From a virus: a stretch of 61,406 nucleotides of DNA. Both the position numbers and the translations under genes were made by a program. The DNA lies in IMG/VR virus record IMGVR_UViG_3300032323_001121, positions 1 through 61,406 of that record. One strand, 5' to 3'. Of this stretch, positions 46,098 through 53,802 are shown piece by piece (position 1 is the first letter of the stretch; every line of letters starts with the position of its first letter). The notes beneath the pieces were generated by a model that saw only the letters and a program-made list of their open reading frames with translations, searched no databases and was not told the DNA's origin.

Positions 46098-46953
46098 TTC
46101 TAAAGAAGTGTTATCTAATTACGAAGATAATACTTTTCATAGTTGTATCACCGATCCCCCTTATGGAATGAATATGGACCATTGGGATCATTCAGTTCCT
46201 TCCGTAGACATCTGGGTTGAAGTGTTTCGCACACTTCGCCCAGGTGCTTTTTGCTTAGCATTTTGTTCTCCAGAACTTTATCATCGTCTGGCATGTAATG
46301 TAGAGGATGCTGGATTTAAAATTAAAGATCAAATTATGTGGATGACCACTACTAAAATGCCCAAACATAATAGATTGAAACCAGCACATGAACCAATAGT
46401 AGTAGCACAAAAACCATATCAAGGAACACTTCAAAATAATTTTGAGAAGTGGGGATGTGGTTTAATTGATACTGAAAATACTAGAGTGCCATGGGATAAG
46501 AAACCACCAACAGGTTGGGTAAAAGATGGTGCTAAACGTCGTACATTTGGACGTGATGGAAAAACTACAGGAACACAAGAAGAGTTTGGAACTGTAGATG
46601 CTAACCCTGCTGGTAGATATCCTTCTAATATCATTGGTGATGTATTACCAGAACATCAAAAATATTTTTATGCTCCTCGTGCCACAAGAAAAGAAAAGGG
46701 ATCAGATAATGACCATCCAACAGTTAAACCAATTGACTTGATGGCATATTTGATTAAAGTGTATTCTCCAAAAGAAACTATAGTATTAGATCCTTTTTGT
46801 GGAAGTGGATCTACTGGTGTTGCTGCTCTTCAAGAAAACAGAAAGTTTGTTGGAATAGATTTATCTTCACATTATGTTGACATTTCAACAAAAAGGTGTG
46901 CAGACTTGGAACTGGCACACAAGACCTCCAATGCCCTTGCAGACCTGCTATAA
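46066..46953 (+). CDS. DNA methyltransferase (beta-class N4-cytosine/N6-adenine)
   Basis: 295 residues from a GTG start with GAGAGG 7 nt upstream. ILLGDSKEVLSNYEDNTFHS, then TDPPYGMNMDHW (catalytic DPPY, residues ~31-34) and, much later, ILDPFCGSGSTGVAALQEN-type motif I (~residues 243-260): this order is beta class. ENRKFVGIDLSSHYVDIS follows. The last residues (LELAHKTSNALADLL) and the stop codon lie within the next promoter cassette. Probably protects DNA from the overlapping nuclease. Confidence 0.85.
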   Translation: MNKTFSILLGDSKEVLSNYEDNTFHSCITDPPYGMNMDHWDHSVPSVDIWVEVFRTLRPGAFCLAFCSPELYHRLACNVEDAGFKIKDQIMWMTTTKMPKHNRLKPAHEPIVVAQKPYQGTLQNNFEKWGCGLIDTENTRVPWDKKPPTGWVKDGAKRRTFGRDGKTTGTQEEFGTVDANPAGRYPSNIIGDVLPEHQKYFYAPRATRKEKGSDNDHPTVKPIDLMAYLIKVYSPKETIVLDPFCGSGSTGVAALQENRKFVGIDLSSHYVDISTKRCADLELAHKTSNALADLL

Positions 46954-46954
46954 T
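46946..46954 (+). promoter_or_regulatory. Extended -10 promoter TGCTATAAT overlapping a stop codon
   Basis: TGC plus TATAAT (46949-46954). The methyltransferase stop TAA (46951-46953) lies inside the hexamer. 24 nt before the next ATG at 46978. Confidence 0.65.
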
Positions 46955-46977
46955 TACAGAGTAATCAAACAAAGCAA

Positions 46978-47388
46978 ATGAGTACAAGGTCACGCATCGG
47001 TATTGAACTCTCTGATGGTTCTGTATTATCTTCTTATCACCATTGGGATGGATACCCATCTTGGTTGGGTCGTATTCTTACTACTCACTACAACTCCAAA
47101 TCTCTTGCCGAAGAACTGATTGATGGTGGTGATATGAGTTCTTGCTGGACTGATACTCCATTTGATTGTGATGGTAAAGCATCCAAGTATGGTCCAAATT
47201 ATTATTCCCTCCGTGGTGAAAATTCTCCTCCTCGTCTTGATGCTAATCTCAATGAGTATCTTGAAAATGGTGAAGAGTATGCTTATCTCTTTGTAAATGG
47301 AGAATGGGTATGCTATGATTGTTATAAGTATGAAGACGGAAAAACGTTTGAAGTCGTTGAAATTCCTAATGGAGCACTTGCTGTATGA
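46978..47388 (+). CDS. Conserved phage protein of unknown function (MSTRSRIG family)
   Basis: 136 residues. MSTRSRIGIELSDGSVLSSY, then HHWDGYPSWLGRIL: this start is widespread in phage small proteins. Rich in Tyr, Asp and Gly with several Cys (WVCYDCYKYEDG). Soluble. ATGA overlap with the next gene. Function unknown. Confidence 0.7.
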   Translation: MSTRSRIGIELSDGSVLSSYHHWDGYPSWLGRILTTHYNSKSLAEELIDGGDMSSCWTDTPFDCDGKASKYGPNYYSLRGENSPPRLDANLNEYLENGEEYAYLFVNGEWVCYDCYKYEDGKTFEVVEIPNGALAV

Positions 47389-47594
47389 TGACTAAAATCA
47401 AACGTAAAATGGTAAATGTGGAACCTATTTCTGCGAAAGCAAAAAATAGGTTTGTAAATATTTTGGATTCACTACACGGATGCCATGTAGAACAAGAAAA
47501 AGATGATATGCTGTTTCTTGCTTCTCTCAACAAGAAATACTTTATGTGGTTGCCTAAAACTGGAAATGAACATTGGAGGATTTTGACTAAATGA
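47385..47594 (+). CDS. Small basic protein, unknown
   Basis: 69 residues starting in an ATGA overlap (a second ATG follows at once). FVNILDSLHGCHVEQEKDDM, then YFMWLPKTGNEHWRILTK, a beta-strand-rich end. ATGA overlap downstream as well. Function unknown. Confidence 0.65.
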   Translation: MMTKIKRKMVNVEPISAKAKNRFVNILDSLHGCHVEQEKDDMLFLASLNKKYFMWLPKTGNEHWRILTK

Positions 47595-47755
47595 TGGTAG
47601 AACTAAACAAACCGGAGATTGATGCTATTCTTTCTTCACTTCAATTGCTTTCTAAACAAAACCAAGTGATTGTGGAAGATTGCCTTTCAATTTCTATCAA
47701 TCAATTGTATAATAAACTTACAAGCATTCAAGAACAACTTTATTATTCTCGGTAA
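47591..47755 (+). CDS. Very small helical protein, unknown
   Basis: 54 residues: MMVELNKPEIDAILSSLQLL, then SKQNQVIVEDCLSISINQLY; leucine-rich helices. Starts in an ATGA overlap. Confidence 0.55.
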   Translation: MMVELNKPEIDAILSSLQLLSKQNQVIVEDCLSISINQLYNKLTSIQEQLYYSR

Positions 47756-47761
47756 TTTCAA

Positions 47762-48190
47762 ATGACCTGCGAAGCAAAAATCACTCTCAAATTTGATTCC
47801 ACTTGGGAACAAACTGGAGGCATCTATGATGAGACTCTTCCAGAAGAGCACATTACTTTTGAGTGCCCTGCTCAAGACCTGAATACCATTCAACTCTTTC
47901 AGTTCTTTGCGAGGTTTGCTGGCACGATGGGTCATAATGAAATAGGTATTGCTAAAGGTGCTTGCTATGTCGCATTCAACGAAATGCGTAGTCAAGAAGA
48001 TATGCGTAAGACTGCCGAGGAGTATGACCTGAAACTGGTTGAGGATTATCGTGATGAAGTGTGTAAGTTGGAGGCAGAAGTTCGTGACCTGAAGGCAAAA
48101 CTTTCTCGTCTTGAGCAACCTGATAATCCCAATTATACTGATGAGGAAATGGAGGCAATGAGTATGGAGGCAATGAGTAATGAAACCTAA
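47762..48190 (+). CDS. Small protein with C-terminal coiled coil, unknown
   Basis: 142 residues. N-terminal beta-rich half (CEAKITLKFDSTWEQTGGIY), then a helical half with heptads (KLEAEVRDLKAKLSRLEQ, ~residues 101-118) and a Glu/Met-rich tail. Overlaps the next gene by 11 bp. No family recognised. Confidence 0.7.
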   Translation: MTCEAKITLKFDSTWEQTGGIYDETLPEEHITFECPAQDLNTIQLFQFFARFAGTMGHNEIGIAKGACYVAFNEMRSQEDMRKTAEEYDLKLVEDYRDEVCKLEAEVRDLKAKLSRLEQPDNPNYTDEEMEAMSMEAMSNET

Positions 48191-48356
48191 ATTTCGTGTA
48201 ATATTGGACCAGGCACTTGAAGAAGGTGTCCTTCGTGGTTATCGTCGTGCTTTTAAGCATATAGAGGACCCAACTGAAGAATCTATTTGTCAGCACATTG
48301 AGGAGCAGGTAATCTCTTCTTTGTATGAATACTTTGACTTTGAGGATGAAGAATGA
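48180..48356 (+). CDS. Small helical protein of a cyanophage-type family
   Basis: 58 residues: MKPKFRVILDQALEEGVLRG, YRRAFKHIEDPTEESICQHI and an acidic aromatic end (YEYFDFEDEE). I recall this short family from T4-type cyanophages. ATGA overlap downstream. Function unknown. Confidence 0.65.
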   Translation: MKPKFRVILDQALEEGVLRGYRRAFKHIEDPTEESICQHIEEQVISSLYEYFDFEDEE

Positions 48357-48550
48357 CTGAAAGAGCACAAGAGTTTATGAACGCAATCTGGGATTGTAGA
48401 AACAATCAAGGTGCCGATACTGAAGAGAAACTGGTTTCCGCAATTCTACAAGTTGCCGCAGAAACTGTAAGGTCTTATAATGCTCAAGACAATTTGATTG
48501 TTCTTGATAAAAATGATATGCTACAACTCGCACAGGAAATAGTAGAATGA
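48353..48550 (+). CDS. Small helical protein, unknown
   Basis: 65 residues, MTERAQEFMNAIWDCRNNQG onward. The start and helical pattern are shared with the gene at 50621 (MTERAQRIYRAWEDKW), and both end LAxE/LADE-L, pointing to duplicated paralogues. ATGA overlaps at both ends. Confidence 0.65.
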   Translation: MTERAQEFMNAIWDCRNNQGADTEEKLVSAILQVAAETVRSYNAQDNLIVLDKNDMLQLAQEIVE

Positions 48551-48798
48551 AACTAATTGATTATTACAAGAAAGAAGATTACGGGGTGGAGCATATATTT
48601 ACTCTACTCAAAGCTAAAAGAAGGTCTTTTATTCAAGTAAGTTTTGATTGGAGTGACTATCCTACTGGTCCTTATCTTCAAATCTCATTTGGAAACAATC
48701 GTTTGATTGATATTCTCTTCTGGTGTTGGAAGGCAGGATTTTGCGTTGAATTGTTTGGTTTCACTTGGGACAGTTGGGACAGAAAAGAAAATGTATAG
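48547..48798 (+). CDS. Small aromatic-rich protein, unknown
   Basis: 83 residues, MKLIDYYKKEDYGVEHIFTL onward, with many Trp/Phe/Tyr (LFWCWKAGFCVELFGFTWDS). Possibly a compact beta-barrel-like domain; hydrophobic stretches are broken by charges, so not clearly membrane-bound. Overlaps the next ATG by 8 bp. Confidence 0.6.
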   Translation: MKLIDYYKKEDYGVEHIFTLLKAKRRSFIQVSFDWSDYPTGPYLQISFGNNRLIDILFWCWKAGFCVELFGFTWDSWDRKENV

Positions 48799-49174
48799 CA
48801 CACTAATTAGAGGAACAAACACAAAAAAAATAAAATTATCTTGGTTTGATTATTACTTTTCACACTGCTGGATGACTGGATGGCAGAGTATTGGTGGAGC
48901 ATTTCGTATCTGGGCAGACCTGATGGGTAGTAACTATAAAGATTATGCTTTACCCAGAACAGTAGAAGACCCAGAAGAAGAATGTATTTCTTGGTTCTGG
49001 GGAACTCTTGGAGAAGATGAGGTTTATCCCAAAGAGTTCCTTGAGTATCTATTACAAATGTGTGCTGATATTGATAGTGGTAAAGTGGAGACAGTTCCAC
49101 TCACCGAAGATTTCTTTGATAGACTAAAAGACCTTGTTGAAGATGTTTACCTAGAAGATGAAGACCTTACCTAA
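48791..49174 (+). CDS. Small acidic protein, unknown
   Basis: 127 residues from the ATG at 48791: MYSTLIRGTNTKKIKLSWFD, then WMTGWQSIGGAFRIWADLMG and a strongly acidic helical C-terminus. Soluble. Last gene of its unit, followed by TATAAT at 49180. Confidence 0.65.
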   Translation: MYSTLIRGTNTKKIKLSWFDYYFSHCWMTGWQSIGGAFRIWADLMGSNYKDYALPRTVEDPEEECISWFWGTLGEDEVYPKEFLEYLLQMCADIDSGKVETVPLTEDFFDRLKDLVEDVYLEDEDLT

Positions 49175-49179
49175 TGCTG

Positions 49180-49185
49180 TATAAT
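49180..49185 (+). promoter_or_regulatory. Promoter -10 TATAAT
   Basis: TATAAT preceded by TGCTG, 32 nt before the ATG at 49218. No hairpin in this copy. Confidence 0.5.
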
Positions 49186-49217
49186 GACCTTATGAACATC
49201 AACCCCACTGACTGATT

Positions 49218-49520
49218 ATGAGTTTCACTAAAACTATTTCTGCTGTTGCCGCACTCGCAAGTATCTTTGGTGTGAGTATTGCTGGTTATAAACTTGCTGA
49301 AGGTTCTACAAATACTCCTTCACCAATACTTGAGGAGAAGATTATTCAACTTGAGAAACAACTGGAAGAAGTGACATCACAAAAGCCAGTTGTAGAAGTG
49401 GCACAACCACTACAACTTCCAGCACCAGAACCTGTTATACTACCTCCAGTAACACCAACACCCAAAGAAGTTTACTGTTCACAACTCCCACAACCACACC
49501 CTGATTGTAACGTAGAATGA
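49218..49520 (+). CDS. Membrane-anchored protein with coiled coil and Pro-rich tail
   Basis: 100 residues. Residues ~7-26 (ISAVAALASIFGVSIAGYKL) form a signal-anchor type hydrophobic segment. A heptad region follows (LEEKIIQLEKQLEEV, ~38-52), then a Pro/Val-rich stretch and two Cys near the C-terminus. The plan (anchor, coiled coil, Pro-rich tail) is compatible with an inner-membrane envelope protein, possibly lysis- or exclusion-related; no homology was recognised. Confidence 0.65.
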   Translation: MSFTKTISAVAALASIFGVSIAGYKLAEGSTNTPSPILEEKIIQLEKQLEEVTSQKPVVEVAQPLQLPAPEPVILPPVTPTPKEVYCSQLPQPHPDCNVE

Positions 49521-49771
49521 GATTTCGTAACATTGAGTTCCGTTGGAGCACCTATAACAAAAAGCACGAACTCGTCAAGTGGTATAAGGCAGAGGAGAGG
49601 AATTATTGTTATGCGATTGCTTTATTTGATAAAACCAATTCGGGTTATGATATGCGGACTGTGGGTGATAGGTTCTTTGAGGATAAAGACGCATTCGTAG
49701 TAGGAAAATACGCAATTGAGTTTCTAAATGAAATCTTTGAGATTGAAAAGAATGAGGAGGAACTGAAATGA
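49517..49771 (+). CDS. Small protein, unknown
   Basis: 84 residues starting in an ATGA overlap: MRFRNIEFRWSTYNKKHELV, then ERNYCYAIALFDKTNSGYDM (beta hairpins) and an acidic helical tail. Function unknown. Confidence 0.65.
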   Translation: MRFRNIEFRWSTYNKKHELVKWYKAEERNYCYAIALFDKTNSGYDMRTVGDRFFEDKDAFVVGKYAIEFLNEIFEIEKNEEELK

Positions 49772-50046
49772 AAGTTTATTCACTCTATCACAACGAAACT
49801 TATGTTGCTTCCTTTCCAAATAAGGAAGATGCTATTTTCTATGGTAAGCAGTTCTATGAGGATGGATGGTCTTGTAATATTATTGAAGAGTATTTGAGTA
49901 AATCTCCATTCACTTATAATATTGGTTCTCCTTATACTCCTCTCACTCCTCCTAATACTATTCCTTGTGTTTCTCCCGTAATCTCAAAACCACCTGTGAA
50001 ATATCCTGATACTTATCCTCATATCTATTGTAATGGAACCAAATGA
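49768..50046 (+). CDS. Small protein with Pro-rich tail, unknown
   Basis: 92 residues, ATGA overlap at the start. MKVYSLYHNETYVASFPNKE, then an extended Pro/Thr-rich C-terminal half (GSPYTPLTPPNTIPC). Confidence 0.6.
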   Translation: MKVYSLYHNETYVASFPNKEDAIFYGKQFYEDGWSCNIIEEYLSKSPFTYNIGSPYTPLTPPNTIPCVSPVISKPPVKYPDTYPHIYCNGTK

Positions 50047-50225
50047 CTAATCAAGAAATCTCAAAATTGATTACCCCAGAATTTATTTCAACACTTAAAA
50101 CTGTTCTTAATCATCTTTACGAATGTCCCAACAAACTAGGTTTGGATTTTGATGAAATTGATTTTCTTCCTAGTGTTATTGAGGATATGAGAACTGGTGA
50201 GTATTATGATGAGGATGAAGAATGA
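50043..50225 (+). CDS. Small acidic protein, unknown
   Basis: 60 residues, ATGA overlap. MTNQEISKLITPEFISTLKT, then a helical acidic rest ending YYDEDEE. Confidence 0.6.
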   Translation: MTNQEISKLITPEFISTLKTVLNHLYECPNKLGLDFDEIDFLPSVIEDMRTGEYYDEDEE

Positions 50226-50440
50226 CTACTACAAAAGATACTTACGAATATTGTGAAAATCTCATTCAAAAAGAAATTGATGAGGTATTTGTGACTGTTA
50301 GTAGTTGGAGTAGAGAATGTGCCGACCATAATGAAGAGTTTATTTCTTTCAAACAAAGAAAAAGTGAAGAACTCAAAAACCTCTACGAACATTTGGATAA
50401 CATTCAAAAACTGAAAACCTCTTATCTTACTGGACGATAA
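50222..50440 (+). CDS. Small helical protein, unknown
   Basis: 72 residues, ATGA overlap. MTTTKDTYEYCENLIQKEID, then a long amphipathic helix. Overlaps the next ATG by 1 bp (TAATG). Confidence 0.6.
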   Translation: MTTTKDTYEYCENLIQKEIDEVFVTVSSWSRECADHNEEFISFKQRKSEELKNLYEHLDNIQKLKTSYLTGR

Positions 50441-50628
50441 TGACTAAAACTAAACTCACAGCATTAGACCTTTATATTCTCACAGACACTATGCTCCACT
50501 CTTTACAATTTGGTAACAGTTGGAGTGGTCGTGCTACACAAGAAGCAAGAGACGGTATGCTCAAAAAACTTCAAAAGATTATGAGTGAAATGGAAGTAGA
50601 ACTATCTGTGGAGAAACCAAATGACTGA
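50440..50628 (+). CDS. Small helical protein (paralogue of 52019 gene)
   Basis: 62 residues: LTALDLYILTDTMLHSLQFG, then EARDGMLKKLQKIM. The gene at 52019 has the same core (LTALDLYIITDTLLHSL, EARDGVLKKLQIIM), so the two arose by duplication. Function unknown. Confidence 0.65.
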   Translation: MTKTKLTALDLYILTDTMLHSLQFGNSWSGRATQEARDGMLKKLQKIMSEMEVELSVEKPND

Positions 50629-50842
50629 AAGAGCACAAAGAATTTATCGTGCTTGGGAAGATAAGTGGGTGGAAAGTAATAAGTTTCCAAATCACGAAGA
50701 ACTTTCTCTTGCTGCTGCTATTCGTGAGATTGTGAATGAGTTTCAGTATTACCAGTGTTGTGAAGAGGAAGGTGTAGAAGATATGGTAGTTGATGCTCGG
50801 GTGCTTTATGACCTTGCTGATGAATTGGAGAAACTGGAATGA
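50621..50842 (+). CDS. Small helical protein (paralogue of 48353 gene)
   Basis: 73 residues: MTERAQRIYRAWEDKWVESN onward, ending VDARVLYDLADELEKLE. Overlaps both neighbours. Shares start and tail with the 48353 gene. Confidence 0.6.
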   Translation: MTERAQRIYRAWEDKWVESNKFPNHEELSLAAAIREIVNEFQYYQCCEEEGVEDMVVDARVLYDLADELEKLE

Positions 50843-51102
50843 CTGACCTTTCCAGAAAGACTGAACCAAAATTGGAAAGTATTAAAGAAATCGCAGATTA
50901 TTTGAATCTAAAATACAAAACAAGTCTTCTTTGGGCAAACTTCACAAGAGAAAAAAGAAATGATGAATGGTATAAGAAAAATACTCCAACTACATCACCC
51001 TTTGTAAATCAAAATGACGGACTAATAATTGACCTTTCCAGAAAGACTGAACCAAAATTGGAAAGTATTAAAGAAATCGCAGATTATTTAGAGGCATTAT
51101 GA
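50839..51102 (+). CDS. Small protein with internal 20-residue duplication
   Basis: 87 residues. DLSRKTEPKLESIKEIADYL occurs at residues ~3-22 and again at ~65-84, encoded by an almost identical ~60-bp direct DNA repeat (50842-50901 and 51028-51089). The middle is basic and aromatic (SLLWANFTREKRNDEWYKK). Function unknown. Confidence 0.65.
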   Translation: MTDLSRKTEPKLESIKEIADYLNLKYKTSLLWANFTREKRNDEWYKKNTPTTSPFVNQNDGLIIDLSRKTEPKLESIKEIADYLEAL

Positions 51103-51269
51103 CTGAAAATACTTCATTTGAGGAAGTTGCTGAATGGATTAGGAAGACCTATTATAAAACTGTAAGTTATAGTGATGTAGGTAGATGGCACCAAATTTAT
51201 GGGGAAATGAATACAATTACCGATATTATTAGAATTCTAAAACAAAAACAGAAAGAGGAACTGAAATGA
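51099..51269 (+). CDS. Small helical protein, unknown
   Basis: 56 residues: MTENTSFEEVAEWIRKTYYK, then VGRWHQIYGEMNTITDIIRI and a basic end. ATGA overlaps at both ends. Confidence 0.6.
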   Translation: MTENTSFEEVAEWIRKTYYKTVSYSDVGRWHQIYGEMNTITDIIRILKQKQKEELK

Positions 51270-51490
51270 AAGTTAAGGAACTGATTGAGCAACTTAAGAA
51301 GTTCCCCGAAGACCTAGAAGTTGTGGGTCAGTGGAGGGATGTTGACTACGGTTTGGATATAACTCAAGAGATTAGTGTTTATGTGGCAACTGTAAAAAAC
51401 ACAAACGGAATTTATGGTCTGGGTCCAATTTTCCAATACGATAAAGAACTTCCTTCAACTGATGTGGAAGTTTTGATTATTGATGTTTGA
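51266..51490 (+). CDS. Small protein, unknown
   Basis: 74 residues. MKVKELIEQLKKFPEDLEVV is a start common in phage and bacterial small proteins (KVxELIEQLKxxPxDxEV); a beta-rich rest follows (DVEVLIIDV). Soluble. Confidence 0.7.
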   Translation: MKVKELIEQLKKFPEDLEVVGQWRDVDYGLDITQEISVYVATVKNTNGIYGLGPIFQYDKELPSTDVEVLIIDV

Positions 51491-51507
51491 GGACACTTGA
51501 GAAACCG

Positions 51508-51547
51508 TCACAAGGGCACTCCAAAGTCCCTGAAAATGCCTTATAAT
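51508..51547 (+). promoter_or_regulatory. Promoter cassette with TATAAT
   Basis: Cassette text from the stop codon (GGACACTTGAGAAACCGTCA) through GGGCACTCCAAAGTCCC to TATAAT at 51542-51547. 24 nt before the ATG at 51571. Confidence 0.6.
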
Positions 51548-51570
51548 ACATTCATAGACACAGACACCTG

Positions 51571-51831
51571 ATGAAACTCTTTCAATACGATAAAAAAGTT
51601 TGGGATGATAGTGAAGTAAATCACACTTGGCAGTTTGGTATTGTCAAGAATACTTCACTGCTTTGGGTGAATTATGAGAACCCCAGTAGTTTAGTTCATA
51701 GTAATGGTGGATTTCACATCCTGCTCTCATTTCTTACTTCTTCTTCTTTTCTTGGAGTAGATTTTCAAGTTGGTAAGGTTGGTTTGAGTTTTAACTTTTT
51801 TACTGAATATTTTGATGGGTGGGAAGAATGA
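51571..51831 (+). CDS. Small protein, unknown
   Basis: 86 residues: MKLFQYDKKVWDDSEVNHTW, then alternating strands with FLGVDFQVGKVGLSFNFFTE. Overlaps the next ATG (ATGA). Confidence 0.6.
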   Translation: MKLFQYDKKVWDDSEVNHTWQFGIVKNTSLLWVNYENPSSLVHSNGGFHILLSFLTSSSFLGVDFQVGKVGLSFNFFTEYFDGWEE

Positions 51832-52022
51832 CTTTACTTGAAACACTTGAATACTTTCTCATAGAAACCGCAGCAGATATGGATGGTTTGTCTTGGGAAA
51901 TCCGTGAAGAAACTAACTTTGAGGACAACAACATAGAGCATTTGACTGAATGTTATGATTTTGAAAAACAACTTTATGATAATCTCAAACAAATCAAATC
52001 TATTATTGAGGAACTAAAATGA
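51828..52022 (+). CDS. Small acidic helical protein, unknown
   Basis: 64 residues from the ATG at 51828: MTLLETLEYFLIETAADMDG, acidic, ending QIKSIIEELK. ATGA overlaps at both ends. Confidence 0.6.
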   Translation: MTLLETLEYFLIETAADMDGLSWEIREETNFEDNNIEHLTECYDFEKQLYDNLKQIKSIIEELK

Positions 52023-52222
52023 AACTCACAGCACTTGACCTTTATATTATCACAGACACTCTACTTCATTCTTTAAGTCAGGGTGAGTATTGGACTGGTT
52101 CTGCTAAAAAAGAAGCACGGGATGGTGTCCTCAAAAAACTTCAAATCATTATGAATGATATGAGTGTAGAGATTATCACAGACAAAGCAGAATTCACAAT
52201 TGATGCCGACGCAGGTATTTAA
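52019..52222 (+). CDS. Small helical protein (paralogue of 50440 gene)
   Basis: 67 residues: MKLTALDLYIITDTLLHSLS, then TGSAKKEARDGVLKKLQIIM. Same core as the 50440 gene. Starts in an ATGA overlap. Confidence 0.65.
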   Translation: MKLTALDLYIITDTLLHSLSQGEYWTGSAKKEARDGVLKKLQIIMNDMSVEIITDKAEFTIDADAGI

Positions 52223-52223
52223 A

Positions 52224-52451
52224 ATGACTAACCAACAAATAGCAGAAGAAATCTTACGGGTTCTGTCTAATACCGAATATCATAATACTGCGTGGGCACT
52301 CAAAGAAGTTCTTGAAAAACTACGGGAACTTATTTCTGGGACAAATGAAAATGTGGATTGGCAAGATGAACTAAATGTAATGTATGTGAATGGTTGGGAC
52401 GATGCTCTCAAACAGATTGATGCTGTATGTGATGAACTGGAGGCACTCTAA
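52224..52451 (+). CDS. Small helical protein, unknown
   Basis: 75 residues from the ATG at 52224: MTNQQIAEEILRVLSNTEYH, ending NGWDDALKQIDAVCDELEAL. The NGWDDAL/GYNDAL motif recurs in several genes of this region (52451, 54662, 56418). Overlaps the next ATG by 1 bp. Confidence 0.65.
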   Translation: MTNQQIAEEILRVLSNTEYHNTAWALKEVLEKLRELISGTNENVDWQDELNVMYVNGWDDALKQIDAVCDELEAL

Positions 52452-52807
52452 TGTTTGGTATTGAAAAGGACATCCAAGATATAATGAAAGTAGTTTATGG
52501 ACCTCTTAACAAAGATAAAATGACTAACGAAGTAGACATCTCAACCGTCCTCATAGAAGGAGATATAGCAACCATTATGGGGGTTAAATATCAACGTATC
52601 ATAGAACCTCAAAGTTTTTATGATAAACTCTATGGATTGCTAAAACCTAATCTTGATGAACGTGTTGATTTCCACGATATGACTATTAGAGTGCTGGATT
52701 TGATTAGGGAGAATATTCCTGAATATAAAAAAGGTGTTGGACTACCAGAGTATTCTGTTGGTTATAATGATTGTATTCGTGAAGTAAATGAAAACTTATT
52801 CAAATGA
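52451..52807 (+). CDS. Small protein, unknown
   Basis: 118 residues: MFGIEKDIQDIMKVVYGPLN, a helical body with FYDKLYGLLKPNLDERVDFH, and the recurring end SVGYNDCIREVNENL. ATGA overlap downstream. Confidence 0.65.
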   Translation: MFGIEKDIQDIMKVVYGPLNKDKMTNEVDISTVLIEGDIATIMGVKYQRIIEPQSFYDKLYGLLKPNLDERVDFHDMTIRVLDLIRENIPEYKKGVGLPEYSVGYNDCIREVNENLFK

Positions 52808-53100
52808 CTAAAAAACAATACCCGATAGAAGATTGGGAGTTTGTTGATGAGATTGAAACATTCTTCAACGAATGGTTTTATTCCAATCATACTGACTATT
52901 CTTTCAAAAACGAATACTTTTATGGAGATTGTGCCGTTGAAGACCCAAAGACCCGTGAAGACCTGATGAGAAAATGGATATATGCGAGTTTTTATTCTGG
53001 TTATAATATAGGAAAATTGAGTGAAACTAAAATAGAAGAAACAAGGACACCTGATGAACTGGCACAAGGACTTCCCACAGGGGCCCCAGATGCCTTATAA
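52804..53100 (+). CDS. Small protein whose C-terminus is encoded by a promoter cassette
   Basis: 98 residues. MTKKQYPIEDWEFVDEIETF, an acidic aromatic body with YASFYSGYNIGKLSE, then TPDELAQGLPTGAPDAL-stop. That tail is the cassette sequence itself, and the stop TAA lies inside TATAAT. Compare the tail TLDELAQDPTNPPVDAL of the 59998 gene. Confidence 0.65.
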   Translation: MTKKQYPIEDWEFVDEIETFFNEWFYSNHTDYSFKNEYFYGDCAVEDPKTREDLMRKWIYASFYSGYNIGKLSETKIEETRTPDELAQGLPTGAPDAL

Positions 53101-53101
53101 T
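53046..53101 (+). promoter_or_regulatory. Promoter cassette with TATAAT overlapping a stop codon
   Basis: Cassette GGACACCTGATGAACTGGCA...CCCACAGGGGCC...GATGCCTTATAAT; TATAAT at 53096-53101. 22 nt before the ATG at 53124. Confidence 0.65.
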
Positions 53102-53123
53102 AGTCTCATAAGCAACCAAACCG

Positions 53124-53453
53124 ATGATTGACCTTTCTCAACTGACAGAAGACCAAATCGACGAACTTGAACTTCAAATCCAAAAGCATAAGGAACAACA
53201 GAATGTGAAGAATGCTTTGGAAAATCTAAAAGGTTATAGAGTAACTTTTTATGTGAGGTTTGACCCTGAAAAGCATAAGGATAATGATATGCTTACAGAT
53301 GACGGAGAACTTGACCCTAACATTTTTGCTGATTATCTGTGTGATAATGTTGCCTCAAAACTGATTATGGATTTTGACTTTGGTGATTATGAAGATGTGA
53401 GTTATCCTATTGTGTTCTTAGCAACAAAACAAGAAATTGAAGAGGAATTTTGA
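53124..53453 (+). CDS. Small acidic protein, unknown
   Basis: 109 residues. A helical start (MIDLSQLTEDQIDELELQIQ), then a beta-type segment GYRVTFYVRFDPEKHKDNDM and an acidic end. Soluble, function unknown. Confidence 0.65.
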   Translation: MIDLSQLTEDQIDELELQIQKHKEQQNVKNALENLKGYRVTFYVRFDPEKHKDNDMLTDDGELDPNIFADYLCDNVASKLIMDFDFGDYEDVSYPIVFLATKQEIEEEF

Positions 53454-53496
53454 GGAACTGAAATGAATGACTACCACCTGATAATGAGGATGAAGA

Positions 53497-53694
53497 ATGA
53501 GAATTGAAATCACTTATACCCCACATCCAACCAAAGGATACACGGCAACAATCTGGGATGGACCAGATGGAATAGATGAAGATAGTTTTGTTTGCTGTTC
53601 TCTTGGAGAATGTTTTGAACAGATTGTAATGTGGAGAACCCTCAACGCACAACATTATTATGGAGAAACTGAAGTAGAAAACGATAATAAATAA
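53497..53694 (+). CDS. Small beta-rich protein, unknown
   Basis: 65 residues: MRIEITYTPHPTKGYTATIW, then DGPDGIDEDSFVCCSLGECF. Followed directly by the leader of the HNH gene at 53803. Confidence 0.6.
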   Translation: MRIEITYTPHPTKGYTATIWDGPDGIDEDSFVCCSLGECFEQIVMWRTLNAQHYYGETEVENDNK

Positions 53695-53702
53695 GAATGT
53701 CT

Positions 53703-53793
53703 GTTGGAACGGCAATTCTCTACAGATAAAGATTGGGTGCTTTCGGGCACCTTTTCTATTATAAACTTATATAAATAGTAATGCCGTTTCAAC
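53703..53793 (+). promoter_or_regulatory. Homing-endonuclease leader: inverted repeat enclosing terminator and late promoter
   Basis: 53703-53714 pairs with 53782-53793 (12 positions, one G-T). Enclosed: hairpin GGTGC-TTTCGG-GCACC plus TTTT (53736-53755) and TATAAATA (53770-53777). Confidence 0.7.
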
Positions 53794-53802
53794 AAGATAG
53801 AA

